Source: Tyto alba | Taxonomy: Eukaryota; Chordata; Aves; Strigiformes; Tytonidae | Direction: 5' to 3' | Assembly: GCF_018691265.1 (NCBI RefSeq) | Contig: NW_024881321.1 | Location: forward strand, 27,893,496-27,957,495 | Length of the DNA stretch: 64,000 bases | Part shown: in pieces, positions 26,101 through 39,095 of the stretch | Position numbering within the stretch: the stretch's first letter is position 1 | How the letters are laid out: every line of letters starts with the position of its first letter | Position numbers and translations under genes: made by a program | Notes under the pieces: model-generated | What the model was told of the DNA's origin: nothing | What the model saw: only the letters and a program-made list of their open reading frames with translations | Databases searched by the model: none

Positions 26101-27795
26101 CTGTTCCTTTTTTTGTAGCAAAGAATGGAACTTCTATTACTTTGAAACATTTGGAAATTAGATTAAAAGGTTCTGCAGATGATCCAGTCATTAAAGATGC
26201 AGGAATTTTTAATTTGTAAAACTGGCTTAGTGACAATGACTCCCCTGAGACCTTGGTAAAAAGAAGCAGTTCCAGCAGCATGATCATGCTGCATGCACCT
26301 TTTGGAAGCTGAAGGATACAGATGCACTGAAGCATTGACACAGGAGAAAGAGCCCAAATCTGCATCCAGAAAATGAACCATGCACAGATTGCTTCTGCAC
26401 TGTATGGCAGGAGGTATTGATTTCCTCACTCATGTGGAAATTATAAAGATGTTGTGTCATTTTTGCTTTAGTATCATCCTGAAGAATCTCAAAAAGTTTT
26501 GCACACTGCAGAAGGAGTTTGGGTCCTACTAAGTGCTGGTATCAGTTACGAGGGGGGAACAAACCAGATGGAAGCTTTTCTGCTTTACTGATTTTGAGAG
26601 CTAAAGATAGCACAAGCCTAGACTCTACAGCAGCCTGTGGTTAGATAGTTCCTCTCACCAAAATTATTGCAGCTTTTTATCCTGTTACACTGGATAACAT
26701 AAAATATATGAGAACTGAACAATAAAATGAGGTTAAGTGTCTTCATATCCAACTACATCCCTTACTTGCTAGGCTCCAGGCTCCGGTCTGATGTCATGAA
26801 TCTTGCATTGACAGTTGTGTGGCTGCCTAGGGCAGAGGCTGAAGAGTGTCTCCATCCCACTTGCTCCGAAACCACTGATCACATAGTCTGCAGGATTTAC
26901 CTAGTAGCTGGAGGTTTGGATTTACACAAGTCAAGGAATGGGACCTCCAGTTCTTTGCCGACTGTTTTAATTATTATATTATTATTCAGAACTGATTGTT
27001 GCCTTTTCCCATTTATTCCTTCTCCCCATCTTTGGTAAGGAAGCTGTGAGCCAGTCCTCTGCATCCCAATGTATGGTGTATGTACCAAGCACAGAACTGA
27101 TCCAGGCCTCACTGGGGCACTTCTTGTAGCCCTTAACAGGATGCTTAAATCCAGATGGACAGCATTTTAGACCACCCTTTGTTACTCTCTGTTAAGCCTC
27201 ACATACACCTTACTGCTACAGCCTTCTGGTGCTACAAATCCCATTCGTAGTGACCTCTGTTCAGTCAATGCATAACAAGTGACTGCATGGGCACTCCTGA
27301 CTGGGTCCTGACTATTGCCCACGCCACACCCCTTATTGGATCCAACTCTTCATTTTGGGATCATACCATCATAGCATTAATATTTATCTCCTTCTTTCCA
27401 TACAGCTGATCCACATTTTCTTTCTCTGTCCTCTCTTACTTTGTACATCTCAAAACTATTTGTTGTTTACTTTCTCCATGAGCTTTGAGACGGTTTGATT
27501 TTTGGTATTCCTAGTGCTATCCCACTGCATTCCGAATTACAGATAAGTAGTTTGGCAGGCTAAAATGGTCTTTCGTACTCACTTTTTTCCTATTCATCCA
27601 GTAGGTCTGAGGCTGTATTTTCCCCTTTGTATAGCTGCAGGTTACAGACTTCCTCTACATTAAATTCCCTAAACTTAATGCAGCTGATTTTACTGATAAG
27701 TCCTATGAATTCATCACCACTTCTGCTTTCAAAATCAGGGAGCTTAGTTGCAAAACTATCTTCATTTCTCCCTTTATCTTAAATTGGTTAAATGG

Positions 27796-27826
27796 ATTAA
27801 GTGGTCACAGCTTGTGACCACTTAAT
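27796..27826. repeat. Perfect 14-bp inverted repeat with 3-nt loop
   Basis: ATTAAGTGGTCACA and its exact reverse complement are separated only by GCT. The centre contains GGTCA and TGACC half sites spaced by 7 bp, in the inverted arrangement used by some nuclear receptors, though not at the classic 3-bp spacing. Function is unknown. Confidence 0.85.
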
Positions 27827-28462
27827 TTAAAGTTTTACCCCAGAAGCAGATCTTCCATAAAGCACACATTTCAAAACCCAGTTTAAAATTACATCAGTTT
27901 CTGATGTTTAAGTTACTATTTGCAGAAGAACCTATCATCTCTCAGTCAGAAAAAAATACGCTCTACTGCTACAAAGGAAACAGGAAATACACATTTTCAA
28001 TATATATCTAGAAAGTTTGTGAGCACAAGGAGGAGTAAAGCAGCTCATGTATCTAACATTTTGAGATTCCATCTGTCTATGTCTGCCAAGGTTTTACAGA
28101 ATGGATGTGTAGTAAAGGACTGGTCAATGACCAGGGAGAGCTGGCACACCAGGATCAACAAACAGAGACAGGGAGCAAAAGAAGCTAATCAAGAACAGAC
28201 AGAAACCGCAAAGGAATTTGTTGCCAAAGCATCATGTCCTTTTTGGATTCCCCAAAGTTGCATTCCACCACAGTGGTTCCAAATTATCAGAGCTATTTAC
28301 CTTTTAGAAACAATTGTCAAGGTTTGTGTTCCTCTGCAAAATTGAGTTAGGTGGTCTTTACCAGTGTTACCCAAGCAGGTCACCTTTTAAGGCACTTTGA
28401 TCTGGAAGTTTTCTTGTCTAGCCACATTTTCCTTTCTTGTTTTTTGCAATCTTATCACGTCA

Positions 28463-28478
28463 GTGATATGCATATCAC
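28463..28478. repeat. 16-bp perfect palindrome GTGATATGCATATCAC
   Basis: A self-complementary site with ATGCAT at the centre, similar to an octamer/POU half-site pair. It may be chance. Confidence 0.7.
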
Positions 28479-31400
28479 ATTAATGATACGGTCTGCCTTC
28501 ATATTTTCTTTTTCTACAGTCCCCTCTAATGAGTACTTCATTCTTAATTTCCATTTCATTGTTTGTATGTGTAATCACATCCTTATCTTAGTTTTATCAG
28601 AGGAAAGTACTCAATGGCAAAGATGAAAATTCCATGCTTTCATTTAAAGAAGATAAAAGATATATTTTCTATGCATGACTTTCAAAACACTGTCTACCTG
28701 TGTTCAAGAAGCAGTGTTAGTATTCAACCACCTGAAGTGGGTAGAAAATATGAAAGGAAAATAAAACAGGTGAGTAACGTGATCTTTGTGTAAGGTGTTA
28801 ACACCAAGGGCAGTTCCACTGACCTCAAGTGGAACAATGGCCAAATGAGGCTCAGGTCTTGGAGCTGAACTTCGGATGGAGATCTGTGAAGTTTGTGTGT
28901 AACGCAGCTGCGCGTGGTGAGTAGACAAAGAATTCTACACTTTAAAATGTTTTTTGTCTTTTTTGTCTGAATGAGATTTTGTGAGTTTCCTGAGCTGAGG
29001 AGGTGGTAAATCAGTAGTTATTCTTCTCTTGTGATTGCCCTTCTCAGTAAACATACAACTCTTGCTTCCATCAGATCCCAAATAGACCAGTGATTGAAGA
29101 AGTGATCTCCTGATCATCAGGCAGGAGACAATGGGTATATACCTGTGAAGAAGTGCATTTTCTTGTAAGAATTAGCATGATGAATTGTATTGCATTGGAA
29201 CAATAATGAATACCAGGAGAGAATGGTAAATCAAACAATATTCTTCTTGCAAAGGGCCAATTTTTCACTACTACTGAACTGTACATGCTTTTGATAGGAA
29301 ACAAGAGATCATACTGACATCTGATTACAGTTGTCTAAACCAAAGTCCTCTACTTTCTGAGCCCGCTGCAAACCTGTTGAAAGGTACAGGGAGAAACACT
29401 GGAACATTTAGAATGCCTGTGTAACATGATAGAGGCTTTGGCATGGCATCACTCAGAGAGCTGTAAAATATCTGCTGAAGAAGGTGTTTTTACTTAGTCC
29501 CTTCCAAATCTCTGAGAACCATTTGCTTTTTGGAATTTGGCCAATTCTGAAAAGCAAATGATAGCTAATAAGTTTGGAAGTGCCAAGGAGAAACAGAACT
29601 TTCAGAAAGACTGTAGTTGCCAGCCCAAATGAAAAAATATTTTTTGTTCTATGCTCACTAAAGTCATGTCAACAGTCTTATTTGGCCTCACATCTATACA
29701 CAGTCTCATTGAGACACTCTTTTAGAGTCATTTCTCAAAAATGAAAAAGCTTCCAGATTTAATTATCTCTTGTCTGTGAGTAAAAACTCACTAGTAGAAA
29801 GACAAAAAGACCATTTATGCATGCAAGATGGAAGATGATTGAGACAAGGAGATGATGCTGACTTGGATAATATGAATGTTTTCAAAGGTCTTATCCAGGA
29901 TGCTGCTCCATCAGACCCAAAACTGTAGTGCCAATCAGCTCAGTCACCCAGGGTGAGGATCAAGGTTTGGTACAGGATGTCCCGGAAAAATTGTTGCAGG
30001 CTATAGACTTTTGCAACAGAACAGGGAAGCTGTCATTCTCACTATGTGCTGAGCATGGGCTTCAGCCCCAGATATTGTCCCAGCGAGCATACCAATGCAC
30101 ATCCATACTCATGAATGGATCAACACTAGCCAGTGACTGTGACTGACTGCAGAGTTCTCCCTTCTCTTTCCCTCTGCTCCTTTTCTTTTCCCTCCCCCTC
30201 TCTGCTCTGTTTCTTGCCCTGCCATCAGATTGTGTTTCAGGTGGGAGGAGGTGGGGGAAGGGAGAGGGGAGGAATTCCCTCAGGCCAGGGCCAAGGACCA
30301 GGTGAAGGAAGTCACAGCTCTTCTCACTTCCACTCTGTTGCTGGGTCCCTGAGAAGCCAGCTCCACACGGGAATATTCCTGCCAAAGCTCAGCCTATGAA
30401 TAACGTAACTATCAGTTCTCAAATATTCCAGCAAAAATTTCCCACGGATATTGTTCCCCATTCCTACCCCATCCTTCCCTTCCCATGCCAAATGAGATAA
30501 TAACAATAAACTACAAACATTAGCACAATGTGTCACCACATATAAATACCATCATCCTGCTAATGAAATTCCTTTTGTCTCTGAGCCTGCAGACCCCACA
30601 GTGCTATAAGAAACGGCAAAGTCTTTCCTCAGATATCACCACTTCTGTCAGGAAATTGCAGGAGTAATTGCATTAATTCTTGTCCTGAAGTATTCTGGAG
30701 TTTGGCTTTTCAGAACTTCTCAGGCAAATATGCAAACATTGCTGGGACGTGATCAAGTACAGCTACAGAGGCATGAAAAACACTGCTTACAAGAAAGCAC
30801 TTATTTTGTTCTGGTTGCCTAAGTAGGTAGCACCACAATAGAGAAGTAGGTCAGTCATGTATTTCCTATCATAAACTGTAACACCATGACAATAGTTTGC
30901 TTTCCAAGCATCACGCAACACATTTGGTTACTTATGTGGAATTAAGCAGAGAACAGAAGGGGAAAGGATGGTCATTAAATCTAAAGAGGTACCTCTGGCA
31001 TGATTACAGTGATTAAACCTTTAGATGGAATATGTTTTAATGTTGAAAGGTCATTGAACTATTATTTTCCAGCTGAACAGGTTTTACTCTGCCAAAGCAA
31101 CTGTTCTTGTGCAAGACCTATTTATCGAAGATGGCCTTGTATCTTAATTTCCGAGCACTATTGCTTTTACCAAAACTATCTTTCATTTAAGACAGTAAAC
31201 AAGGAAGACTTTCTTTGAGATAGGTGACATCAAATATTATTTTAACAGAGTAATTTGTAAAATAGCACGTGGAGATTACTCAATTTCCAGTCATGGAAAA
31301 TAATGCTTTTAGAAAAGTGCTCAACAGTCATAAATGAATAGGAGTTTCCAATGCAGTATTCTGGAAAATAAAGTTAATCAGATTATTTTGGATAAAAACC

Positions 31401-31629
31401 TAGAGTTGGCACTGGAACAGGCAATACCAGACTATAACTTTCCATTTTGGTGCCCATAATTTGACAAGAATGTTGAAAAATTGGAAAAGATGCAGAAAAA
31501 AAGTATCTCAGAAAGTATCTGGAAGTTCAACGAAATACTTAATGCAAGAGACTGAAAGACCTTAATGTGATTAGTTTCTGAAAACCATAACTGAGGGTCA
31601 ATTATACACTGACTCCAGTATATCATTAT

Positions 31630-31690
31630 TTCATAGAACATCCCAGGTTGGAAGGGACCTCAGTAGATAGTCTCATCCAACCTTGTCCAT
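31630..31690 (-). mobile_element. CR1 LINE 3' end remnant
   Basis: The plus strand reads CATAGAACATCCCAGGTTGGAAGGGACCTCAG, then a TCATCCAACC-type stretch. This is the reverse complement of the CR1 3' UTR end seen throughout bird genomes. Only about 60 bp is recognisable, so it is a short truncated copy in minus orientation. Confidence 0.65.
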
Positions 31691-32662
31691 TTCCAGAGTA
31701 GCCAATATTAAAACGCTGTTTAATAAAGCAAAAGAGGAGACACTGAATGATGAAGATGTATTTAAGACATTGAACAAACTTGCCTTGAAGCAAACTGCTC
31801 AGTAACACATTCCTGTCTACATCTTCATCCATTAAATAAGAAGTCTATCTAAAAAGATAGACTTTAGTCAGACTAGCCTCAGTAAAAAGGGGAAATTGTT
31901 GAAGTCTAATCCATGTTGTGACATATAGAAAGATGAAAAGATTTTAAGGATTCTTTCTTGCCTTAAGGTGCTGCAATATCAGGAGCCAGTAATCCATATG
32001 AGAGGCAGCTAGTAAGTGATGAGCACAATGCAGCATTGCAATTCCTGTTCAGTACTTGCCCTGCTATGGGGAGCTGAGAAAAGCTCAAATCCCACTGAAC
32101 AGCTTTGTGGCTACTCTCAAGTACTGTATTCATGTGCTGGTTTTTACAAGACAGGTGAAGCTAGGCTCACGCCATGGAGGGCTATAATTATGCTTTACCA
32201 GCTCCTGACAATTGTAGAAGATACTAATTTGGTTAGCAGTTCTTGGTCAGATGTGTGAGTCATGGGTGATGGACTGCCTGGGTATTTTTTTAATTAGCAG
32301 CAAGGCTGGATTTAAGAAAAGGGCTGTAGCTGCTGGGCCTAAGTCAGTTAGGTAGTAAGCTAGGAACACATTAGCAAAGAGCTGTGCCACACCTTTAGCT
32401 CCTCACGTTTGCTCTCCACCTGGTCCATTTGATGGTGTGAGACAGATCTGTGTAGTCACCTCACTGCTCCTGGCAAGTTTGATGTGGTTGGCTCAGTGGG
32501 CTGAGACATTCAGAAAGGCTGTTAGGATAACACTGTCTTGCTTCAGTTTTACAGACTTGGAATCTGGGCAGCATCAGCTGCTCTCGATCATGGTTCATTC
32601 TAACTCTTCCCTACCTGAAAACTGAGGAGATGGAGGATTTCTTGAACATTGCAATAAGCTTC

Positions 32663-33695
32663 TATCCTGGGTTTGAATGAGTGATGGAGTTGGTTTTGGC
32701 AGCAGAGGAGGGGGCTATAGGGGTGGCCCCCTGTGAGAAGATTCTCGAAGCTCCCCCAGCTCCAAGTCAGCTCCATCTCTGCATGAAAACTGAGCCAATT
32801 GGCTGTGCCTCTGCAATAAAGTATTTAAGAAGGGACGTGGTGAGGAGTTGTGGCAGCTGCATGAACACCAAGGTCAGTGGAGGAGCGGAGGAAGAAAGGA
32901 GGGGGGAGGTGTGCCGGAGCAGAGAACCCCCTGTATCCTGTGGTGAGACGGCAGGGCGGCCCCCCCTGCCACCCATGAAGATCCACAGTAGAGCAGGACA
33001 CTGATTTATGGCCTGTGTTTTTCACCTAGCTGATCAAGGTGCTGTGCCCGAAGAAGGCCAGGGTCTTGTGGGAAAAGGTAGCCCCTCTGCTGTAATTCAG
33101 CGCTGGGAGGATTGCAGCATGCGGGGGTGTCCCACACCGGAGCAGCTCGGGAAGGGCTGCAGCCCGTGGGAGGGAATCCAGTTGGAGAAAGTTGGTGATC
33201 CACGATGGAGCAGTATGGGGAATGCTGCAGCCCGTGGGAGGGACTCAGATCAGAGAAAGTTTGTGGAGGACTGTGTCCTGTGAGAGGGGGACCACGATGG
33301 AGCAGGGCTCCCCCCAGAAACTCCCCCCATCGAAGATGGACGAAGCAGCAGCACTGACTGCACCCCCCATTCCCTGCCCCTGCGCCACTGGGGGAGGAGG
33401 TAGAGATACTGGGAGCAGAGCTGAGCCCAGGAAGAAGGGAGGGGTGGGGGGAAGGTGTTCTCAAGATGTGGCAATGTTTCTCACTGTCCTACTCTGTTAA
33501 GTGTTGTTAGTGTCTGTAACAAATATATGTTCTTTATTTCTTCCCCTAATGAGTCTGCCTTTTGCCCATGACCTTAATGGGTGATCTGCCCCTCCTGGTC
33601 CTATCTCAAATCCCAAGCCTGGCTCATTTGTCCCTTCTCATTGCTGGAAGAGAAGGGAAAAGTGAGTGGCTGCCAACCAGGCTCAAACCATGACA
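32663..33695 (+). mobile_element. Solo LTR, ERVL-like, copy 1
   Basis: A 1033-bp element flanked by a perfect 5-bp duplication, GCTTC, at 32658-32662 and 33696-33700. The left end (TATCCTGGGTTTG; TG decayed to TA) and right end (CAAACCATGACA) are imperfect inverted repeats like those of copies 2-4. A CCAAT box at 32795-32799 and a TATTTAAG box at 32822-32829 look like a U3 promoter. The middle is built of degenerate modules (about 60-75 bp) with GGAGCAG and TGCAGCCCGTGGGAGGG. No gag, pol or env lies beside it, so it is a solo LTR of an endogenous retrovirus. Five-base duplications fit class III (ERVL). The exact family was not named. Confidence 0.85.
32822..32829 (+). promoter_or_regulatory. 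TATA-like box of LTR copy 1
   Basis: TATTTAAG, followed by AAGGG, lies 23 bp after a CCAAT box (32795-32799). The same pair occurs at the matching place in the other three LTR copies, which supports it as the ancestral retroviral promoter. Confidence 0.55.
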
Positions 33696-36600
33696 GCTTC
33701 CCTTTGAAGGGGAGACTGGAGACCAGCCAAACCTGAAAGCTAATTTGTATGTGTTTTATGAAACACTAGGTTTGGGCTTTTTGGCAGGGTAAGCAGTACC
33801 GCTAAGATTCAAGAAGGAAAAGCAAAATATATAGCCCCAAGAGTCTTTACTTGCTCTAGAGGAAACTGTCTGAGGCACACACAGCTGAAGCAAGAATGGA
33901 GCACTTTGGACTGCTCTGAGAAGAAATCCAGAGAATTTGCAAGAAGAACCTATCCAAATTCTGGTATTAAAACTTGTTTAAAGTGATGAAGAGGTGTGTT
34001 TGGCATGTCATGGATAGGGGATGTCAGTGGTGATAAGCAAATATGTTAGTGGCCCTACTGAAGTTGATTTCTCAGTGGCAAAGAAGTGCTAAACTCTACC
34101 AAATTGTGCTTTCAGGATCATATGAGCAGGTAGCAGGAATTGATGCCTGGATGTGTAGGCATTGTCCCGTGTTTTGGGCATCAGCTTTAGGGACAATCAC
34201 CTAGATTTTGTCAGTAGACAAGGTGGTACTAAAGGGATTCTATGAGAAGGAGAGTTTGGCATTGCTCAAAGGAACTTGCATATCACATTGAGTATCTCAT
34301 TTAAAATAAGAGGAGTACATATGTGTGATTATAAGCAGATATATTTCTGCTGCCTTTAGGGAAAGAGTGATTAACAGCATAGCAAAAGTAATTAGAGCTG
34401 CACACTGGCAGATGCCCAACAAATGTAGTCGTTCAGAGGAGGGGTTGGTTCCCCACCACACCAGAATGGGAAGCAGGCTGGTTGGAGGAATCTTCTTGAA
34501 GGAGGTGGGGGGATGAATTGGTACAGGAAGGCAACAACACTTTTTTCCTTCTTGCCTAAATCCCATGCAAAATGATGATAGCATCCTAAAGGGCTGGTAC
34601 TACGGCAGGCTGATAAAGGCAAAGAGATGTGTTGGACACACTCCTTATGATATAGGCTAAAGAGATGTGGAGAGAGTTTTGTAATCTGATTATGTGTTGC
34701 AATTTTAGGCATGTACTATCAGGTGGAATATTGTGAAGGCACGAGAACATTTTCTGATCTGCAAAACATAGTATTAGGAAAGTCATTCAGTAGCTCATTT
34801 TCATTATTAATTTTCATAATGTTACTTTATGTTAAAATATTTTATGCTATGTTGATTAGTTTGTCACAGTTGTGCCTTATCTTAAAAGTTTACAATATTA
34901 TTTCAGGTTTATTCTCCATGTTAAGCTTTTTTCTCTCTGTGTCCTACTCAATAACATGGCGCAGTACTCAGGAATGGTTATTTGCATGTGCTTGTAAGTA
35001 TACTAATTCAGAACTACTAACATAATCAGATAACGTGAACCATGCATAGACAGGATTTCTGATTCCTCAGTTCTACCGTGGTTTCTGCCGTTAATGCCCA
35101 GGCATTTGGACAATGGCTTCTCAGGGCATGGTTCCCTGGGGGCTATCAGGGCAGGACTCAGCAGCCAGGGCTCATCTCACCCCCCAACCCAGAGCATGGC
35201 AGCCAGGGGCACCGGATCAGCCCCAGGCCCAGGCATGGGTCACCTCCCTGGGGAGGGAGGTGAGCTGAGGCCAGGCTCGGGTGTTGGCCCATGGGTAGGG
35301 GTCTGGGTCAGGATCAGCAGGGTCCACAGCTGCACCACAGTGGGGTCCCATGATTCTGTTAGGGATCCAGCACCAAAATCTTGGCTTCAAAGCAGCTCCC
35401 ATGGGATGGGGTGGACCTTGGCATGGCCCCCACCTCGACAAGGGGTGTCCTCACACCTCCCGCAGACCTGAGGTCAGAGCTGCTGGGTATGAAGTGCCCT
35501 GGCCATGGGGGGAGCCTGGGAAATGTCTGATGGGTCCCAGTCTGGGTGGGGAGTCCCCATGGAGCTATTTCCAGGGTCTGTGCAGGTCCCTGGCTCAGGA
35601 TGGGGTGGGTGACAGCTCCACCACCAGCAGCCAGTGGTCCTGGGCTGATATTGCTGGAGAGTGATTACAGGGTCCAGGGCAGGCAGGGGGGCAAAGGGAG
35701 TCAGGCCATCCCTGAAGACCTCTGGGGGGGTGGAGGGAGTTGGGGTTGCCCCAAGGGACTTCAGGTCTGGCTGGAGGGGTTCAGGTGCCACCGAGGAGGT
35801 TGGGGACCCAGGGCCGAGCCGGGGGGTCGCAGAGGGCTCAGGGCTGTGTTAAGAGTGGGCGCTGTGGGGAGCCTCGGGGCAGTCCTGCCGCTCTCAGCCA
35901 GGGAGGATCGGCAGGGAGCGGCCCCCATGGCGCTCAGCACAGAGCTCAGGGTGGCCCGAGCTGGCTGTGGGGCAGCGGGAGCTCCCCACGGGGACCGCAG
36001 GGCAGGGCCCGTCCCAACACCCCAGCCAGGGAGCGGGGCAGCCCCGGGGAGCGGCGGTCCATGGTGACAGCGACCAGCGCCAGACACAGCCCAGCGATCG
36101 CCCGGCAGGTCCGTGGCGAGGATGGCAGGTCCAAGGTCAAGCCGGGGAGTCAAGTCAGCAGCTCAGCGACAGCGCCCGGCTCCGGATCAGTGGCCTGGCC
36201 AAGCTGGGCTGCCAGGCAGCGGGCGCTGCAGCTCCAGCAAGGGCAAAGCCCCGGAGCCTCGCTCAAAAGCGGATCCCACGGGGCACAGAGGGATGCCTGC
36301 TGCAGCCTCCCCGCAGCACCGTGCTGCCTGGGAGCCTCTCCCCACCGCTCCAGCAGGAAGGGGGCCACGCTCGGCTGCACTGGTTGTAAGCTGGCCCCGA
36401 GTCCTGGCAGCCAAACCTCCAGGCGGGGAGGATGCACTCAGGGCCCTTACATGGGTTTTCTCGAGGTTGAGTTCACTTGGATGGCAGACTAACACTTTTT
36501 TTTCAGCGTTGTGACGTTTTTCTTCAGTGTTTATCTGTAGCACATCACAATATTTCTGTTACGACCCTCTTTCCCTGTTTTGCAGCCTCCTTCCTTCTTC

Positions 36601-37877
36601 ATCTCTGTTGCAATCATTTCACTCAGTATCTGCCATCTTTCAAAGCATCGAACTCTCCTGCCCGCAGCACCCTGGGGTTTGTTTATGCCTAATACTACTG
36701 CTATCCAGTAATGCTACCAGTATACTATATCACAGGCTAATTCTAACAGTGGCTGGGCTTGATGAGCTCGCTCTATAAAAACATGATGTCTTCACTGCGC
36801 CCATCACTTCATCAATGTCTGTTCAGAAGTTCTCAGCAAAGCACAATGACCTTGAATTTCACCCTGGCTTTCAGTACTGATCGAGCATATGACTTGTCCT
36901 ACCGTTTCAACTTCACTGCATTTTAGTATTTTGCATTTTGTAGTTTTATGTAGATGCAACCATTTTGGCTTTCTGCCACTTACTGCAAGTATAGGCAAAG
37001 TGTGCCAATAATAATGATACACTTAATGATAGCAAATATCTTTAATCCAAATATTTGCTAATGTCCAGTTTCAACAGCATAAACTAAGGACTCTAATGAT
37101 AGATCATCCAAAAGTAACATTTTCAAATCCATCTCTTATCTTTAATGTCCAGTTAAGGAACATGATGGAAAAAAACCCAAGGTTAATCCTGTGTATTTTT
37201 GCTCTCACACTAAACACTGATTTGAATCAGTTGTTCAAAATCCTACCCATTCTTAGGCAAATATTCAAAAAGTGCTCATGTAATTAACGTACATGAGTAA
37301 GTAGTTTGCCCACTAACCAACTAACATATATGCTTAAAAATGTAATAAAGCATAGCTTGTATCTATATAGATATTAAATACATACATATATGTATATTCT
37401 TAAACACATGTATACCTAGCTTGTATGAAGTCAGTATAGATCCTGAACTGGGTTACCTGCTGTCTCCTTATATTCTCGTAGCAATTCTCCTAGTGATGGG
37501 TATATGAAGTTTCTCTTTCTGTTCTACAGCGATATAAAAACTGTACTATTAATAATAGGATTATACTACAGTATGTAACACTAATATTCTAATAATATTA
37601 TTGTACTTTGACTGCAGTGCTCAATAAAAAGCAACAAATTTGGAATGAGCATAAGACTGACATTACCTTCTCTAACTGTGTATGTCACCCAGCACTTTGT
37701 GACTAAGAAAGTGAGGAGGAAACATCTCAAACCGTAACTGCTTCATACCACTAGAACCTGATGTTGTCCTTTTGGTATAAACTGTGAAATTGTCTTTTCC
37801 CTCAACTTTCTCATTTCCAGTGATTTCACTGCTCCTTGAAATTCCTCTCGAGGTGGTGCCCCTTCAGCCTTTGCCTG
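33696..37877. other. Intergenic, between LTR copies 1 and 2
   Basis: AT-rich sequence flanks a GC-rich block at 35.1-36.45 kb, described separately. I see no exon with both splice sites and recognised similarity. Confidence 0.6.
35090..36450. other. GC-rich, partly CpG-rich block of unknown nature
   Basis: About 1.36 kb of GC-rich DNA with sharp borders against AT-rich flanks. It is rich in CAGG, GGGTCC and CAGCCC words, and CpG is frequent only at about 35800-36420. Open frames run on both strands (longest 250 codons, plus strand 35740-36492) with Gly/Ser/Pro/Arg/Ala-rich products typical of GC-driven frames. I recognise no protein domain. It could be an inserted repeat (LTR-like), a CpG island of an unannotated transcript, or a minisatellite-derived block. 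I found no convincing terminal repeats. Confidence 0.5.
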
Positions 37878-38866
37878 TGTGCTGGGTTTGTGTGGCAGTG
37901 TTTTTGGTAGCAGGGGAGGGGGCTACAGCGGTGGCCCCTGTGAGAAGCTTCTTGAAAGCTTCCCTGGTGCCAAGTCAGACCCACCTCTGGCCAGGGCCAA
38001 GCCAATTAGTGATTGTGGCTATGCCTCTGTGATAACATTTAAGAAGGGGAACCTGGGAGGGGATTGGCAGAAGGACACCTGTGTGATCACCCAGGTCAGC
38101 TGAAGGAAGGGAGAAGGAAGAGGAGGAGGTGCGCCGGAGCAGAGACCCCTGTATCCAATGGTGAGATGGCAGGACCACCCACTCTGCCACCCTTGGAGGT
38201 CCATGGTGGAGCAGAGGCTGACCTGAAGTCTGTGGAGGAGCCCACACCAGGACAGGTGCTGCACTTAAAAGAAGCTGGGACTCTGAGGGGAGAAGCAGCC
38301 CCCACTGCTGTGATTCGGCACTGGGAGGACTGCAACACGTAGGGGTGACCCACGCCAGGGCAGATCAAGAATGGCTGCATCCCTTGGGAAGACTTACACC
38401 AGAGAAGGTTCATGGAGGACTGTCTGCAGTGAGAGAGGAGCCACATGGAGCAGGGGGGGATGTGCAGCATTCACCCCACCTCCTGAGAAGGAAGGAGCAG
38501 CGGGACTGACTGTAACCTCCATCTCCTGCTGCCTGTGCTGCTGAGGAAGGAGGTGGAGAGACCGGGAGCAGAGCTGAGCCCAGGAAGGAGGGGTGGAGGG
38601 AGGTGGTTTTGGATGTGGTAGCATTTCTCACTGTCCCACCAGGTCTTTTAAGTGTTGTCTTTTTTAGCATTTGAATTAAAGTGATATTCTTTTTTTCTTC
38701 CCCTAGAGTCTGTCTTTTGCCCTTAATGGGTGAGCCATACCTCCCTCTCTTTTTCTGGATTCCTGAGCCATTACTGCTTCATTTTCTCCTTCCCATTCCT
38801 AATGGGGGAAGGGGGGAGTGAGCAGCTGCCTCATACTCAGTTGCCCTCTGGGCTCAAACCACAACA
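37878..38866 (+). mobile_element. Solo LTR, ERVL-like, copy 2
   Basis: A 989-bp element starting TGTGCTGGGTTTG and ending CAAACCACAACA (TG...CA ends, imperfect inverted repeats). It is flanked by a perfect 5-bp duplication, GCCTG, at 37873-37877 and 38867-38871. A CCAAT box at 38002-38006 and CATTTAAG at 38037-38044 mark the U3 promoter region. An AATTAAAG motif lies near the 3' end. Its central modules with GGAGCAG and GGAGGACTG match copies 1, 3 and 4. This is the best-preserved copy at its ends, and no coding remnant flanks it. Confidence 0.9.
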
Positions 38867-39095
38867 GCCTGCTACCCTGTTTACCCCATTTCTAGAGTGC
38901 ATGCATCTGGAAGAGACAGCAGGATTTGGCACTCAGCTGGAATGCACCCTTCCTACTTTCAACACCATCTCATATTTCACTGCCAATTCTCAGAAACCCT
39001 TTTTGTATTTGTATTATTTGCCTAGCCATATTGACATACAGCTTAGCCCTTGCCTGTGTTGAGCAGTGATGTCTCCGAGATTTTTGATTTCCTTG

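Larger units (their letters stand above)
18482..32662. other. Intergenic / possible intron of the unidentified gene
   Basis: About 14 kb of mostly AT-rich DNA upstream (minus-strand sense) of the exon-like segment at 18.3 kb. Beyond the weak exon candidate at 22.3 kb I found no exon I can defend. It contains a poly(A) tract at 23129-23151, a 31-bp hairpin at 27796-27826, a 16-bp palindrome at 28463-28478 and a short CR1 remnant at 31.6 kb. Short open frames in it lack recognised similarity. Confidence 0.55.

Noticed and set aside
29143..29304. Possible minus-strand exon (frame with NWPFARRILFDLPF, donor CAG/GTATAT)
   Set aside because: The donor is mediocre, the acceptor phase is unclear and nothing links it to the exons at 15.6-18.5 kb.
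32681..33500. Plus and minus frames of 60-152 codons in LTR copies
   Set aside because: They lie within solo LTRs, which carry no retroviral genes; the frames follow the GC-rich modules.
35740..36492. 250-codon plus frame in the GC-rich block
   Set aside because: Low-complexity Gly/Ser/Pro/Arg product without domains and with overlapping open frames on both strands; kept only as an unexplained GC-rich block.
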